Positions 47,103 to 58,169 of a stretch of 64,000 bases of DNA are shown here, piece by piece. Under the pieces are notes generated by a model. The model was not told the DNA's origin, did not search any database, and was given only the letters and a program-made list of their open reading frames with translations. The DNA comes from Zantedeschia hybrid cultivar (Eukaryota > Streptophyta > Magnoliopsida > Alismatales > Araceae), in NCBI GenBank assembly GCA_030544215.1, contig JARZZO010000003.1, positions 25,863,879-25,927,878 of the forward strand. Direction: 5' to 3'. A program made the translations under genes and the position numbers. The first letter of the stretch is position 1; every line of letters begins with the position of its first letter.

Positions 47103-47133
47103 CTTCTATTTTATTAAGTAGATAAAATAGAAG
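47103..47133 (-). other. Stem-loop in LINE 3' region
   Basis: A perfect 12-bp stem (CTTCTATTTTAT with its complement) with a 7-nt loop, about 110 bp before the LINE 3' end. 3' stem-loops can be the RT recognition signal in L1-type plant LINEs. Confidence 0.7.
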
Positions 47134-47160
47134 CTAACAAGAGTGACTCAAGATGAAAAA

Positions 47161-50100
47161 TCATAACAAAAAGTCTTGATACTTGGAAGCCCTTGAAATA
47201 AGATCTCCTTCTGAAGCCTTCCAGATTTCAGCTGATCTTCCCCAATCTATCACCCAATTAAGGGCTCTTCGGAGAATATTGGAAGGTGATGAAAAATCCT
47301 GACTGAACTTCCTATTATTTCTACTTAACCAGACAGACCACAACATTGCTGGAAGAAATAGGTACCATATCTTGCTGTCGGTCTGTTTAGGACAGAAAAA
47401 AGGCCACATTTGCATGAGATGAAGGCAGTCTATCGGTTCCATCCACTGAATCTTTAAAGTTTTAAAGAGTGTTTTCCATTGGAAATTGATGATCCCGCAA
47501 TGACAAAAGAGGTGATTCTGATCTTCTTCAAATGACCCACAGAAAACACATGAGGAATTATTGAGATTAAATTCTCTTTAGTCTGCTGGAAGTGGGAAGT
47601 CTGTTCAAGGCCACCTTCCAAAGGAAGAGTCTGATTTTAATTGGGATATAATTGGACCACACAAAGGGTTTCCACCACACTCTGATGCCACCATCTTGAA
47701 TAATACGAGCGAGAATCCTAGAAGAAAAGGTTCCTTTGCTGCTCCATATCCATACTCTTTTATCTTCCTGGTCCGTATTAATTTGGATATCTGAAATTAG
47801 ATTAAAATTTTTGAGAAGCTCTCCTGTTTCAGTCTCTGTAGGATTTCTTCTGAGACTGAGGTTCCAATGGGTGCCATTCCGTCTGGAAAGAACCTGTGCC
47901 ACTGTTGCATTTTTAAAAACTGAAATTTGGAAAAGATTGGGAGCAACATCAATGAGGGGAATACTAGAAAGCCAATAATTCTTCCAGAAGCTAATGTTCT
48001 CTCCATTGCCCAATTGAAGGTTAATTGCTGGAAGAACCAGAAAATTCAGTTGAGCAATATTCCTCCAGATTTGGGACAACTTGTAGGACCTTGAAGGCTT
48101 CAAATCCCATTTGGACCAGTTATGATAGTATTTATCTCTGACTATCCTTGCCCAGAAGTGGTCTTCATCTTCTCCTAGTCTCCACAACCATTTGGCAAGC
48201 AATGCCTTATTAAAATGACTGGTTGACACCAGCCCAGCCCCTCCTTGATCTTTACTTCTGCAGACCTTATCCCAAGCTATGAGATGAAGGCCTTTCCCCT
48301 CTCTTTTACTACCCCCCCAGAAAAAAGATCTCCTCCTTGCCTCAATCATTTTCTCCACCGATTGTGGGACTTTGAGAATAGAGAGATGATATGTGGCTAA
48401 GGAAGAGAGAATTGATATTGAGAGAATCCATCTTCCACCATCTGAAAGAAATATGGCTTTCCATCCTTCTAGCCTTTGATCAAACTTCTTACCGCATCCC
48501 AGTCCCTTAGATATATAGGACCACTGGATAAAGGCAGACCCAAATATTTGATTGGGAAATGAGATACTCTGCAATGAAACAGATCAGCCATACAATCCAG
48601 CTTGTCCCTGTCCAAATTAATTCCTATAGCTTCTGATTTCTGGAAGTTGATGCTAAGACCAGTAATAGCTTCTGTCAAAACCAACAAAATTTTCAGATTT
48701 CTCAACATTCTCATATTGTCAGATGAAAACAGCAAGGTGTCATCTGCAAATTGTAGATGTGACAGAAGAAGACCATTCCTACCAATGTTAAATCCATCAA
48801 TTAGCCTTAGGGCAGCAGCCTTATCCCAAAGAGAGCTCAAAATCTGGCCTATAATAAGAAATAAAAGGGGTGATAATGGGTCACATTGTCTCAATCCCCT
48901 GGAACTACTGAAGAAACCACAAGGCTGTCCATTGAACAAAATGGAAAGCCTTGGAGTTGAGATACAACCCATAATCCAATTAATCCATTTGTGTTTGAAA
49001 CCCATGAGACCCAAGGCTTTATGGATACATTGCCAACTGATAGTATCAAATGCTTTCTCAAAGTCCAACTTGATAACAACTCCTTCTTTCTTAGAGATTT
49101 TTTGATTATGGATTGCTTCACTGGCTGCCAGAAAATTATCTAGGATGAATCTTCCTTCTAGAAAGGCTGATTGGTTTTTATTGATAACACTCTCTAATGC
49201 TGTCTTCATTCTATTAGCTAAGATCTTGGTAATGATCTTATAACAACTATTTAGGAGGCTAATAGGTCTGAATTCTGAGACTCTTTCAGCACCTTCAGAC
49301 TTTGGGATAAGCACAATATGGGTTGAGTTTAGACCCCTAATGCACAGAGGCCTATCTTGGAATTCCTTCACCACTGCCATGAAGTCATCCTTGATAGCTT
49401 CCCAAAAGAACTGGTAGAAACCTAATGAAAAACCATCCGGCCCAGGAGATTTGTTAACATTCATGCTGAAAATGGCTTTCTTCACTTCGTTTTCAGAAAT
49501 TGGCAGACATAGATCTTCAGCCAGATGTTCATCAATCTTAGGAAGGATATTTTCCTGCAAATGAGGTATCCACAAATGATTTTCTTTGAATAAATTCTCA
49601 TAGAAAGATATGAAAGTATCTTGAATGTCTTCCTTGGAGTCAATAAGAAGGTCATCCACCTTAATATGATCAATCATTAAGGATCTCTTCTTAGAGCTGG
49701 CCACTGCATGGAAAAATTTGGTATTCTTATCACCCTCCTTTAACCAGTGTTCTTTAGCCCTTTACTTCCATTTAATTTCTTCCCTAGAGACCAACTCATT
49801 ATACTCCTTTTTGAGTCCTTTGAGAGCCTGAGATTCTTCCACAAAAAGAGTCTGATCATCAGCCTTGACTTCTAATTCATCAATATTGTGTAAAAGTTGT
49901 TGACGGATGCTAGTGCTGTTACCAAAGGTTTGGGAAGACCAAACCTTGATTTTGTCTCTGACCCATTTCAGCATTTTGACAAAAGTTTGAGAAGCAAAGT
50001 CTGCCACTGGAGCCTCCTTCCACCAATTATTGACTAAAACTTTGAATTGTTCATGCCTGTGCCATGCCAATTCATAACTGAATATTCTATGAGTTTGCTT

Positions 50101-50811
50101 TTTATCCCCAGTGGACAGGAGGATAGGAATGTGATCAGAAATAGTTCTACAGCTGCCTTTCAAGTGAGACAAAGGGAATTGTAAAAGCCATTTGGGGGAG
50201 ACAAAGACCCTATCAATCCTGGACTGAACGTTGGTACTGCCTAGTTGGAGATTAGACCAGGTAAACTTTCTGTTAGGAATGTCCAAATCCAACATACCAC
50301 AGTCTCTAATCCAGGAGCCAAAGTTCTCCATATCACCAGTCCAAATCTGAAGACCTGATCTCTCCCAAGGAAATCTGACACAGTTGAAGTCCCCTAGGAC
50401 ACACCAAGCATCTTGAAAAAGACTAGACAGTCTGTATAATTCCTGAAAGAACTCTTCCCTGAGTTGATGTTTGTGTGGCCCATACAGTGAAGTGATAGTC
50501 ATCTGAAATCTGTTATCTGGAGAGCAGAAATTGGCTGAGATGCTGAACTTACCAGTATCACACAGTGAGCCTTGCAGTTTATTCCCATTCCACATGATTA
50601 ATTGACCACCGCTGGAGCCTATAGCTGGAATAGCAAGCCATTTAGTCACAGTAAAGCCACCTATCTGCTTGATAGTTGCATCATCAAGAGAACTCATCTT
50701 GGTTTCTTGAATGAAGATACAATCCAATTTGAGTGTCTTAATGATATTCCTTACGGCTCTGGCCTTCGCCACCCCATTAAGTCCTCTGATATTCTAGGTA
50801 AGAATGTTCAT
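47161..50811 (-). pseudogene. LINE ORF2: endonuclease, reverse transcriptase, zf-RVT
   Basis: Starts MNILT at 50811, with a stop replacing the expected Trp in the first NIRGLN motif. The AP-type endonuclease shows FIQETKM, ITSLYGPH, WCVLGDFNCVRF and the SDHIPILL end, so the catalytic Glu, Asp, Asn and His are present. The RT (about 49650-48600) has NKSPGPDGFSLGFYQFFW, FRPISLLNSCYKIITKILA, LDFEKAFDTISW, GLRQCDPLSPLLF and the catalytic LQFADDTLLFSS. The zf-RVT and C-terminal part follow (VWWKPFVWSNYIPIKIRLFL, then a Cys/His region near 47530 and MLWSVWLSRNNRKF). Stops near 49760 and 47567 and frame changes near 48500 and 47500 inactivate it. It would nick target DNA and prime cDNA synthesis there. 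Confidence 0.92.
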
Positions 50812-53150
50812 AATGAGTCTGATTCTTCCCCCCCTTCCTTTTATCTTTTAGACAATCCAATACTTCATTCTTCTGCACAAAATTCAATTCCCTTTTGCCA
50901 ATCTTCACCCCACCCCCTTGACCATTCTTCTTGGGAGAGTGCTTAAGCTTGTCAAATCTAATCAGTTTGTTGACCAAGCTTTTGATCATGTCCTCTTCAC
51001 CTTCAAAAGAAACTCCTATGAGTTTACCGAACTGGATGATTTCCTATGTCCCAAAATCAATAGTCTCTGGTAGGAGGAAGGCTAACGGAGGTTCAGAAGC
51101 AGAGTTGACAGGGACCAAAGCCTTGAAACTGCCGCCATCATCTGTATCTATATCATCTGAAGGTGTCCGGTCTTCAGAAAGAGAAGTCTGCTTCTTAGTA
51201 GGATTAACATGGACTAAATCCAACCCAAGGTCCATCCCAGATTTCCTAGAAATCTCTGTCTGCACTGGCTCTGGAATCTCAGTATCACAGTAGTCCACTC
51301 TACCCTGATAAAGGTCTAGGTGCTTATCCGGAACGATCGCAGAGGGACCTGGATCCTGTGAGATTCGGAGAACCTGTTTGCCGTGGCCCATACACACATG
51401 CGTGAGATGAACAAATGGGAGAACACCGGAGGATGGCTCGGGGAGGGAGCAGAACCGAGTATCAGAAGAAATGGGTAGGGAAGGAGGATCCACGAGCATT
51501 GCTACGGGTCGAAGAGGATGGACCCGTGACTTACCCGATAAAGGAGGGATACCCAGAATACTGGACCCGATAGACATACCCGTAATTTCACGGCCCGCAA
51601 CTGCTTGGGACTGTACCAGGGGCTGTTTATCTTCCTCGCCCGGTACCAGGCCACCCGCAGCCGGCAGAGAAGACCAATGGCTAAGTTGGTGTTGTCCACT
51701 GTGGCAATTGCTGCGGCCTTCCCACCCATGGATGGCAGTACCGGCCGATACCGGTACGTACCGGTATCGGCCGGCACCGGTACCGGGCCGGTACCGGCCG
51801 GTACCGGACTGGTTTTGGGCCGGTACCGACCGGTACTGGGCCGATACCGGCCGGTACCGGACCGGTACGTACCGGTACCGGTACCCACCGATACCGGTAC
51901 CGGTACCGGTACTGCCATCCTTGTTCCCACCCCACCACTGTTGTCTCGAGCTTAGCAGGATCACGTTCTCCCATGCACTTTTCTTCGGGACACGGTGAGC
52001 AGTCAATGCCAACATTCAATCCCATTCCACACAGAATCTGGAGGGAATCATGGGCACTCGGGGCTGCAAATGAGTGACGAGTCACCAACTCGTGACTCGG
52101 GAGCTCATTCCCATCCTGCGGAGGACATCTCGAGGGACTCACAGAAGAGCGCTTACCTTGCTTAACAGTACCCTATTTTCGAAGCCTTCCTTTGGACTCC
52201 TTGTGCTTCTTGAAAGAAGACACCACCTCAGCCCAGGTCCAGTCACACTGCTGGGAATTCAGGACCTCCGCGAATGGGGAAGGTTGCTCAACGTTGATGG
52301 AAACCCAAAAGCTCTTGCCGGAGACTTTGATCCTCAGTTTTTTCTATATGGAATCAAAGGACTCCACTTCCACAAAAACTCTGGCTGACAGAAGATTTGA
52401 TAGGAGAAGGGTGTTGCTGCCCACAACTTTGAGAGAACCAAATTTGTCAACAATGCATTGGAAGGTCTCTACATTCCATATATGTAATGGAATGCCTTCT
52501 AATCTACACCAGTAGCAGGGTCCACTGTTAGCTGGAATCGTGGCCACCTCAACTGTCTACGGAGCACAGTTGAGTTTGAGATTACCCAAAGACAAGAATT
52601 GAACCTCCTTGTTAGCAAATGCCCATTTCTCCCCTGAAGCATGCACAAGGAAGCTGTTGCCATGAAGCTTCTTAATGTTCCAAGAGTGAGTAGACTTCCA
52701 TTTGTCCTGCAACAATGGAAGTATTCTGGAACTCAGAGATTATGGGGCATGTGAGTCTATGTAGTCACAAGTGAGGACCTTCACCACCAAACATTCTTGC
52801 AGAGTGGTTAAGGACTTTTTCACTGACTGTGACCATGTGATAGATACAGTCCCATTGGGAGGGGCTCCTGGAGCAGGGGAGCAGGGAGTGATGCCGTCAA
52901 TGGGAAGAAGAGGCTTTCTACGGGGAAGAAAGGGTGCATATTCTTTAATCCCACAGTGAAAGCTCCTATGTCCTAAACCGCTGCATGAGAAACATCTAAT
53001 GGCCTCTATGCAGTTCTTGGCTCTATGGCCTTTCCGTAAGCATCTGAAGCATTCGTCGGGGTTGACCGGAGGATGCATTGAGATCTTCTTGACCACCGAG
53101 CGAGAGAGCCCTTTCCTTCTACTGACCTTATGCTAACCTTCATCTTCGGC
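50812..53150 (-). pseudogene. LINE ORF1: CCHC zinc knuckles and RRM/DUF4283-like domain, broken
   Basis: ORF1 binds the element RNA. In minus-strand order: DECFRCLRKGHRAKNC and IRCFSCSGLGHRSFHC (two zinc knuckles, about 53055-52965), a linker with LTTLQECLVVKVLTC, a DUF4283-like part with KEVQFLSLGNLKLNC and WCRLEGIPLHIWNVETFQ (about 52620-52480), a Pro/Ser-rich middle interrupted by a MITE, and a C-terminal basic stretch with IGKRELNFVQKNEVLDCLKD before ORF2. Stops near 52740 and 52555 and the MITE break it. The knuckle-first order is noted as a separate finding. Confidence 0.75.
51727..51923. mobile_element. 197-bp hAT-like MITE made of CCGGTA repeats, inside LINE ORF1
   Basis: The ends read CATGGATGGCAGTACCGG and, inverted, CAAGGATGGCAGTACCGG. 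A perfect 8-bp duplication TTCCCACC flanks it (51719-51726 and 51924-51931). Nearly all of its interior is an irregular array of CCGGTACCGG, GATACCGG and GTACGTACC palindromes. The 8-bp duplication and CA-GG ends fit the hAT superfamily. No coding capacity. Confidence 0.9.
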
Positions 53151-53230
53151 TCTCCGTACCGCATGGAATCTCACCTCTCCTTTCCGCTCTATGCTCACCT
53201 CTCTGCTCTCCACCATTGTCAACAACTGTC

Positions 53231-53246
53231 CTCATTTCGGTTCTTT
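53231..53246. repeat. LINE target-site duplication, right copy
   Basis: Identical to 46980-46995. It marks the LINE 5' end. Confidence 0.9.
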
Positions 53247-53293
53247 ACCCCTTCTATTTCATGTTTCTTCTTTTTCTTTCATAATACCACAAG

Positions 53294-53324
<31 letters not shown>

Positions 53325-53325
53325 G
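53294..53325. repeat. (TA)n microsatellite
   Basis: A short TA run just beyond the LINE 5' flank. Confidence 0.9.
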
Positions 53326-53885
53326 TAAAGAGAATTTAAAAGATCCCATCCCAACAATGACAAAAAGGAAGATTGGGGAATGCTGACAGAGCATAGCAGC
53401 CTTCCCCATTCAAAACATCTATCACAAATGAAACAGGCTAAGGCCTTCACTGTTGTGAGCTCATTGTGGAAAATCTATGTATAACATATATATAGAAGAA
53501 ATGATTTCAACTTCAATGTGTAGGTTGGGATCTAAATATGAAAATAAGTGTTTCATGTTGAACCCCAAATAAGGGATGATTCACTGCTGCTACTAGCTTC
53601 CGGCTAGTAATTTTACATGGTTTTCCTCTTTTATGCCACTAAAGGTTCTTTGAATTATCATCATTCACCAAGAAAACTGGTTTTTCATGGAAGCTTTTCT
53701 TAATGAATATTCTTGAATAAGGACTAACTCCTCTAGGTTTAGATTTCTTCAATCATCAAATCAAGATTTAGTATTCAAACAGAAAACATGGATAATGCAT
53801 GTGTGCCATCAGAGTAGTAGATAGATACTTAAGATATGACATCTTTCTTAAATGCATACAGGAAGCATCATTTAAAAATTTAACC
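53326..53885. other. Intron stretch without a gene
   Basis: AT-rich, with no repeat termini or coding frame recognised. Confidence 0.6.
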
Positions 53886-53893
53886 CTAAACAC

Positions 53894-56038
53894 CAAGGAA
53901 TTCCGGGTTGGGTCGGGTCCCCAAATCGGGACCCGGTGATCCCGACCCGATCTGATCTGGATCGGCAGGGTGGCCGATCCAGACGAAGTCCGGCTGGTTC
54001 GACTCGGTAGGATAAAAAAAAAAAACAGAAAAAAATCAGGAAAAATCAGAAAAAATTATATACATATTATTCAATGGATGTACAATAACAATGAATGCAA
54101 TTCATGTACATCCATAAAAAATAAACATTAAAGACAACTAACTCACTAATAATTTTTGTTGTGCACTAATTAAAAAATACATTATTGTTGAAAAATATCT
54201 TAGAAAGATCACATTTATGATCCTTCATCATCCGGCTCATAAGTTTGAGCTGGCGGGCCATAATCTGTTGACATGTATGTTGGATATCCATAGCCAAACA
54301 AAGAACTAGCGAGGTCTTCGAATCCTCTTTGAATACCTCTAGGTGTGTAAGCTTGTTGGCTTGAACTTTCTCCTGATTGTGTTGGAGGGACAAAAATGCC
54401 ATGTTGTTTAGGTGGAGATCTAGAGTACCCCTCAGTAGTGCTGCTGATGTCTGAATACGGAGTGTAGGGGGGTGAAAAATGGGCATATAAGAATGTGCAT
54501 CTTCCCATGGGGGCCAATCACATCCTGCCTGTCTCTGTTGGCTTTCAAATCCCCTTTGTTGTCCTTGTATTTAGCCTTGAGTTCCTTCAGAATGACTCGG
54601 AGATGCGGAGTAATCTTCGTATCCTGTGTAACTGCTCCCAAGTGCAAAACCTCTTGATAGTCCAGCAGCAGCGCCATCACCATCGCCATCTCCATCATCA
54701 TCATCATCATCCTCAGTGGAGTCATCACTTCCCACTTGGCTTGTTTTCCTTAACCGCCTTCTTCTACGCCTGTAGGTTTGTCTTTGTGCCTCGTACATGC
54801 TGGTCAAGTGAGGTGGTAAACCTGGGGTGTCCTCAAGTGTCTCTCTAGTCTGCTGAACTCTCCCTTGGTCTTCTTCCGATGGGTCCACTCGTTGTTTATA
54901 CTTTCCTTTTGATTGCTTTTTCTTTTTGGTGGTAGATGACTGTAGTGAAGGTCTTGCTGGCTCTCTCCTTTCTTCTTTGTGGATCTACTTGAGTAGCTGA
55001 TCTCCTGAGTGCTTGCTGAGAGGCAAAAGTTCTAGCAGTGTCTGCTAGTGGGGCTGAACGCCTCTGAAGAATAAGTGCACCTCCTTCTTGTGTTGTCTGA
55101 AATTCAGGATCTCGAGCAACTACTGCATCTAATTCACCTCCTGCCCAACTCCGATCCTGAGGATCAAAATCAGGCTGTGCATTTTTGGCTGCTCAATTGA
55201 ACCTTAATTACACTAATCATACAAAAGTCCTAATTTTTAACTCCTAATTAGGGTTAATTTTAACTAATTAATGCTAATAACATGCAATTAATGCAAAAAA
55301 ATGCACAATTATGTTCTAATAAGTTCAATTGAGTATTTGGCACACTCAATTGAACCTTAATTACACTAATCATACAAAAGTCCGAATTTTTAATCCCTTA
55401 TTAGGGTTAATTTTGAAAATTTTGTCTAATCAACATGCTAATATTTTTTTTAACCTAAATATTAATAGATCTACACAATCATACATCATTTCTAATTTTT
55501 TAAGAATTAAAAAAAAAGATCAAAATATACTTAAACTCGGATCGGGATGCAAAAATAAAATCCGACGTTGATGGCGGAGGTGACGGCGACAACAGCGGCA
55601 GCGGTGGCTCTTGGACGGCCGGCCGACGATGACAGGGTGAAACCCCCCTCCTTTTGGTTGAGATCTCAAAGAAAAAGAGAGAGAAAGAGAGAGAGAGAGG
55701 AGAGAGAAGAAGATGGCGGCGGTAGGCCGGTGGCGGACGGCCGGCGGCGGTGGGGGCCCCGGTGGCGAGTGGCGGTGGTGGCCGAAGGAGGGGGAGGGGC
55801 TGGGGGAAGGGGGGAAGCCAGTAGCAGAAATGCTGCTGGCTCTCGATCCCCCTTTAAGGGGGATCTAGGAGCGCCCGAATCGGGCCAAACTGGATCGGAC
55901 CGACCAGATCGGCCGATTCGGGCCGATTCAGCCCGGTTTTTTTTTTTTAAATTTTTTTAATTGGTGGGTGGGAATAGTAAATTCTCCCCCAAATTGGATC
56001 GGGACCCGAATCGGAATCAGCCGATTCCGCAATCCATG
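53894..56038 (-). mobile_element. Deleted hAT transposon derivative, 2.1 kb
   Basis: A perfect 8-bp duplication CTAAACAC flanks it (53886-53893 and 56039-56046). The ends read CAAGGAATTCCGGG and, inverted, CATGGATTGCGGAATCGG, an imperfect inverted repeat. Both subterminal regions carry GGGACCCG and GATCGG-type motifs like those of the hAT at 18754-22970. Only the tail end of a transposase is left, so this is an internally deleted, non-autonomous copy. A GC-rich stretch with (GA)n lies at 55560-55870. Confidence 0.85.
54200..55190 (-). pseudogene. hAT transposase C-terminal tail remnant
   Basis: From about 55180 the minus strand reads DFDPQDRSWAGGELDAVVAR, then LILQRRSAPLADTARTFASQ, a basic run KKKKQ, then MDPSEEDQGRVQQTRETLED and an Asp-rich stretch (about 54720-54680). 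It ends in a Tyr/Ser/Gln-rich tail near 54220. The DREWA-like GGELD motif also occurs in the low-complexity tail of the transposase at 19018-22422. BED, DUF659 and hATC domains are missing. Confidence 0.6.
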
Positions 56039-56138
56039 CTAAACACCGTTCTCAGTCAACATATCCCATTCTACCATAAAAGATCATGTTCTTTAATTTA
56101 ACAAAATGGATACTTTCAAGGGGTAGGCATGGACATGC

Positions 56139-56542
56139 TGATACGCGACGAAGGAGAAGAGGGGGAAAATGGGAGGGGAATCCTCGGCCTCGCACCAGAG
56201 GATTGGGGGAGTTCCCAGCGTCGCATCGGGGACAGATTCCTTGGCGTCGCACCAAGGAAGATGGGGGGAGAATGGGGCTCTCTCTCGCAGAGAATCGATT
56301 ATGAACGGACAATACACACATGTATTGTTTTTCTTCAAAACAAATATTCTCCCCCTCATTTTTGAAACACATACATATATATAGACTCCTTCTTGTAACT
56401 CTTCATGACTCTTGGACTTCCGTCCTTATCCTCCCACGTTTCTAAAACTCTTAAAAAATAAAAAACTCATAATGGATCATAAATGGTCCTAATACATGTA
56501 AATAAATGGAACTCCATAAACCATACATCGTCTCCTTCATCA
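56139..56542 (-). repeat. LARD2 3' LTR
   Basis: Begins TGATGAAGGA on the minus strand, includes CTATATATATGTATGTG and a GA-rich U5-like part. It is closely similar to 58952-59352. Confidence 0.9.
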
Positions 56543-56639
56543 ATCTCTCCTAGTTCGAAAAAATTCCTCCTCGAATTTTGAAGTGCGCCAATATAAATAA
56601 GTAGATGACTGGGTCCTATGTGAAAATCTTCAAGCAGAG

Positions 56640-57455
56640 AGTCACATCAAGAATCACCAACCGATGTGCTGCATGTAAATCCTAGAAGGTTTGCCATATC
56701 ATATGTACGGGAGACTGTAGCAAGTCATACATATCTTCGTGTAGGGTAGCTATCATCATATCTTCAGTAAGTGTTGGCTGAGGTTTTGAGTCAGCAAAAA
56801 CATCATCAATAAGATGTAACTCTGCCTCAACAAATAAGTCGTGATCCCATGAGATAATAAGAAATGGTGCAGTATCAAATTGATCTGCGCAAAACACATC
56901 ATCCGATATATGATTCAATCTTGACCGTCTAAATAATGCGTGATCCCAATTGTGAACCACCCATGAGGCATCAACTTCGAACACTGTATCATCAATCAAA
57001 TGTAGTTCAGAAGCAACAAATAAGTCATGATCTCAACCAGTAATAGATGAGGGTGCCACTTTAGCTAAACAAGCTAAATATGACTGTTAGAGCTTCTCCC
57101 TATTAAGATAAGTAGAATTGAGAATACGAAAAGACGTCGTGTATCCCTCGGGTCGTAAAAGACAGTCTCGCCCAGCGGGATCAATTACAACTTGTCGATC
57201 GTCCACCCATTCTTTGCCCAAGCTAATATATGAACTATATGGTGTAATCTTGCACCATGCATCATCATAATATCTGACGGATTGGGAAGCACTTTTGCCC
57301 TTTAGAAGATGAGAAAACTGCACACAAGTTCGGTCTCTAGAGACAACCATGTAGTCCGTATGGGATAGAGAATCTACAATAGATTGCAAAATGAAATTGC
57401 CGAACGGACTGGTAGTGAGAAATACCTTGGCTTGCATAGAATCGGGTAGGTCCAC
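56640..57455 (-). pseudogene. LARD2 internal ORF of unknown function, with a tripled C-terminal repeat
   Basis: From MDLPDSMQAKVFLTTSPF at 57455 the minus strand runs in one frame to about 56682 with two stops. Landmarks: FILQSIVDSLSHTDY, YYDDAWCKITPYSSYISLGK, EWVDDRQVVIDPAGRDC, and after the stops three related repeats beginning DHDLFVASELHLIDD, DHALFRRSRLNHISDD and DHDLFVEAELHLIDD. The first half aligns by eye with the LARD1 frame (VDLP, IVD-LS, D-AWC-I, YI--G--W-D-R). I do not recognise the family. It may be a captured host gene or an element-specific protein. Confidence 0.5.
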
Positions 57456-57479
57456 CTCAAACGTAAAATCTATGGTGAG

Positions 57480-58165
57480 GAAGCGTACCTAGGATTCCGA
57501 CTTGTAAGACAAATCGGTCCGAATAGAGCAGAGGACGTGCATATCAATGCACCATTGGCTGAAGAAGCGCTGGAAGAGGTCCGCCTTACTGAAAGGATGC
57601 CAACGGTACGATCGGCGTGCGAAACAGAGTACAAACGATGACCTCGATATGCGTGTAGAAGTGGCACGCAAATCAATGCAAATCAGGTTTGATGTGTGCT
57701 GAAACTGTATGGGCCTCGCTGAGACGAGACTAACGCCGCTGACGGTGCTCAAATCGGGGTGCGGGATGACCTCGAATGGCGAGCACAAATGCCCTCGTAA
57801 AGCGTGCAAGTGTGGCACGCAAAACGAAGCGCTGCTGTCAGACGGAATGTACAGCGTGGTTGGACTCGCCGATATGATCCCAACGACGCAAGCGGCTCGC
57901 GAATCGGAGTTCGGATGACTTCTCAATGATGGTGGTGCGCCAACAACTCCTATTGCACCACCCGACCTGGATTGGACCCGGCTCGGACCCAAGGAGACCC
58001 TGGTTCAGACCAGGTAGCTGGTTGTTCGGACCACCCGAAACTGGCTCGGACCCAAGGCCAATGGCTCGAACCAAGTGGACGGTGGGTTCAAACTGAGCAC
58101 CCGTGGCTCAGGTGGACCGGGTCAGCGCAGTTCGGACCAGACCGGTCAAATTGGTTCGGACCGAT
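57480..58165. repeat. LARD2 internal diverged repeats
   Basis: From 57960 to 58165, motifs CTGGCTCGGACCCAAGG and GGTTCGGACC recur in a diverged array. From 57540 to 57910, GATGACCTCGAATGGCGAGC and TGGCACGCAAA blocks recur with spacing near 150 bp. No coding frame has a recognisable domain. Confidence 0.5.
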
Positions 58166-58169
58166 TTAG

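Larger units (their letters stand above)
46996..53230 (-). mobile_element. L1-type LINE, near full length (6.2 kb)
   Basis: A minus-strand non-LTR retrotransposon flanked by a 16-bp direct duplication CTCATTTCGGTTCTTT at 46980-46995 and 53231-53246. Its 3' end carries an A run (46993-47000, partly within the duplication). The order is ORF1 (CCHC knuckles, then an RRM/DUF4283-like part), ORF2 (endonuclease, RT, zf-RVT) and a 3' untranslated region with a perfect stem-loop. A small MITE is inserted in ORF1. A few stops and frameshifts make it inactive, but the clean duplication shows it is not very old. It is antisense to the host gene. Confidence 0.92.

Noticed and set aside
51044..52015. 323-codon minus-strand frame with Tyr/Arg/Val repeats as a novel repeat protein
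   Set aside because: The repeats are the translated CCGGTA MITE inserted into LINE ORF1; the flanks are ordinary ORF1 C-terminus.
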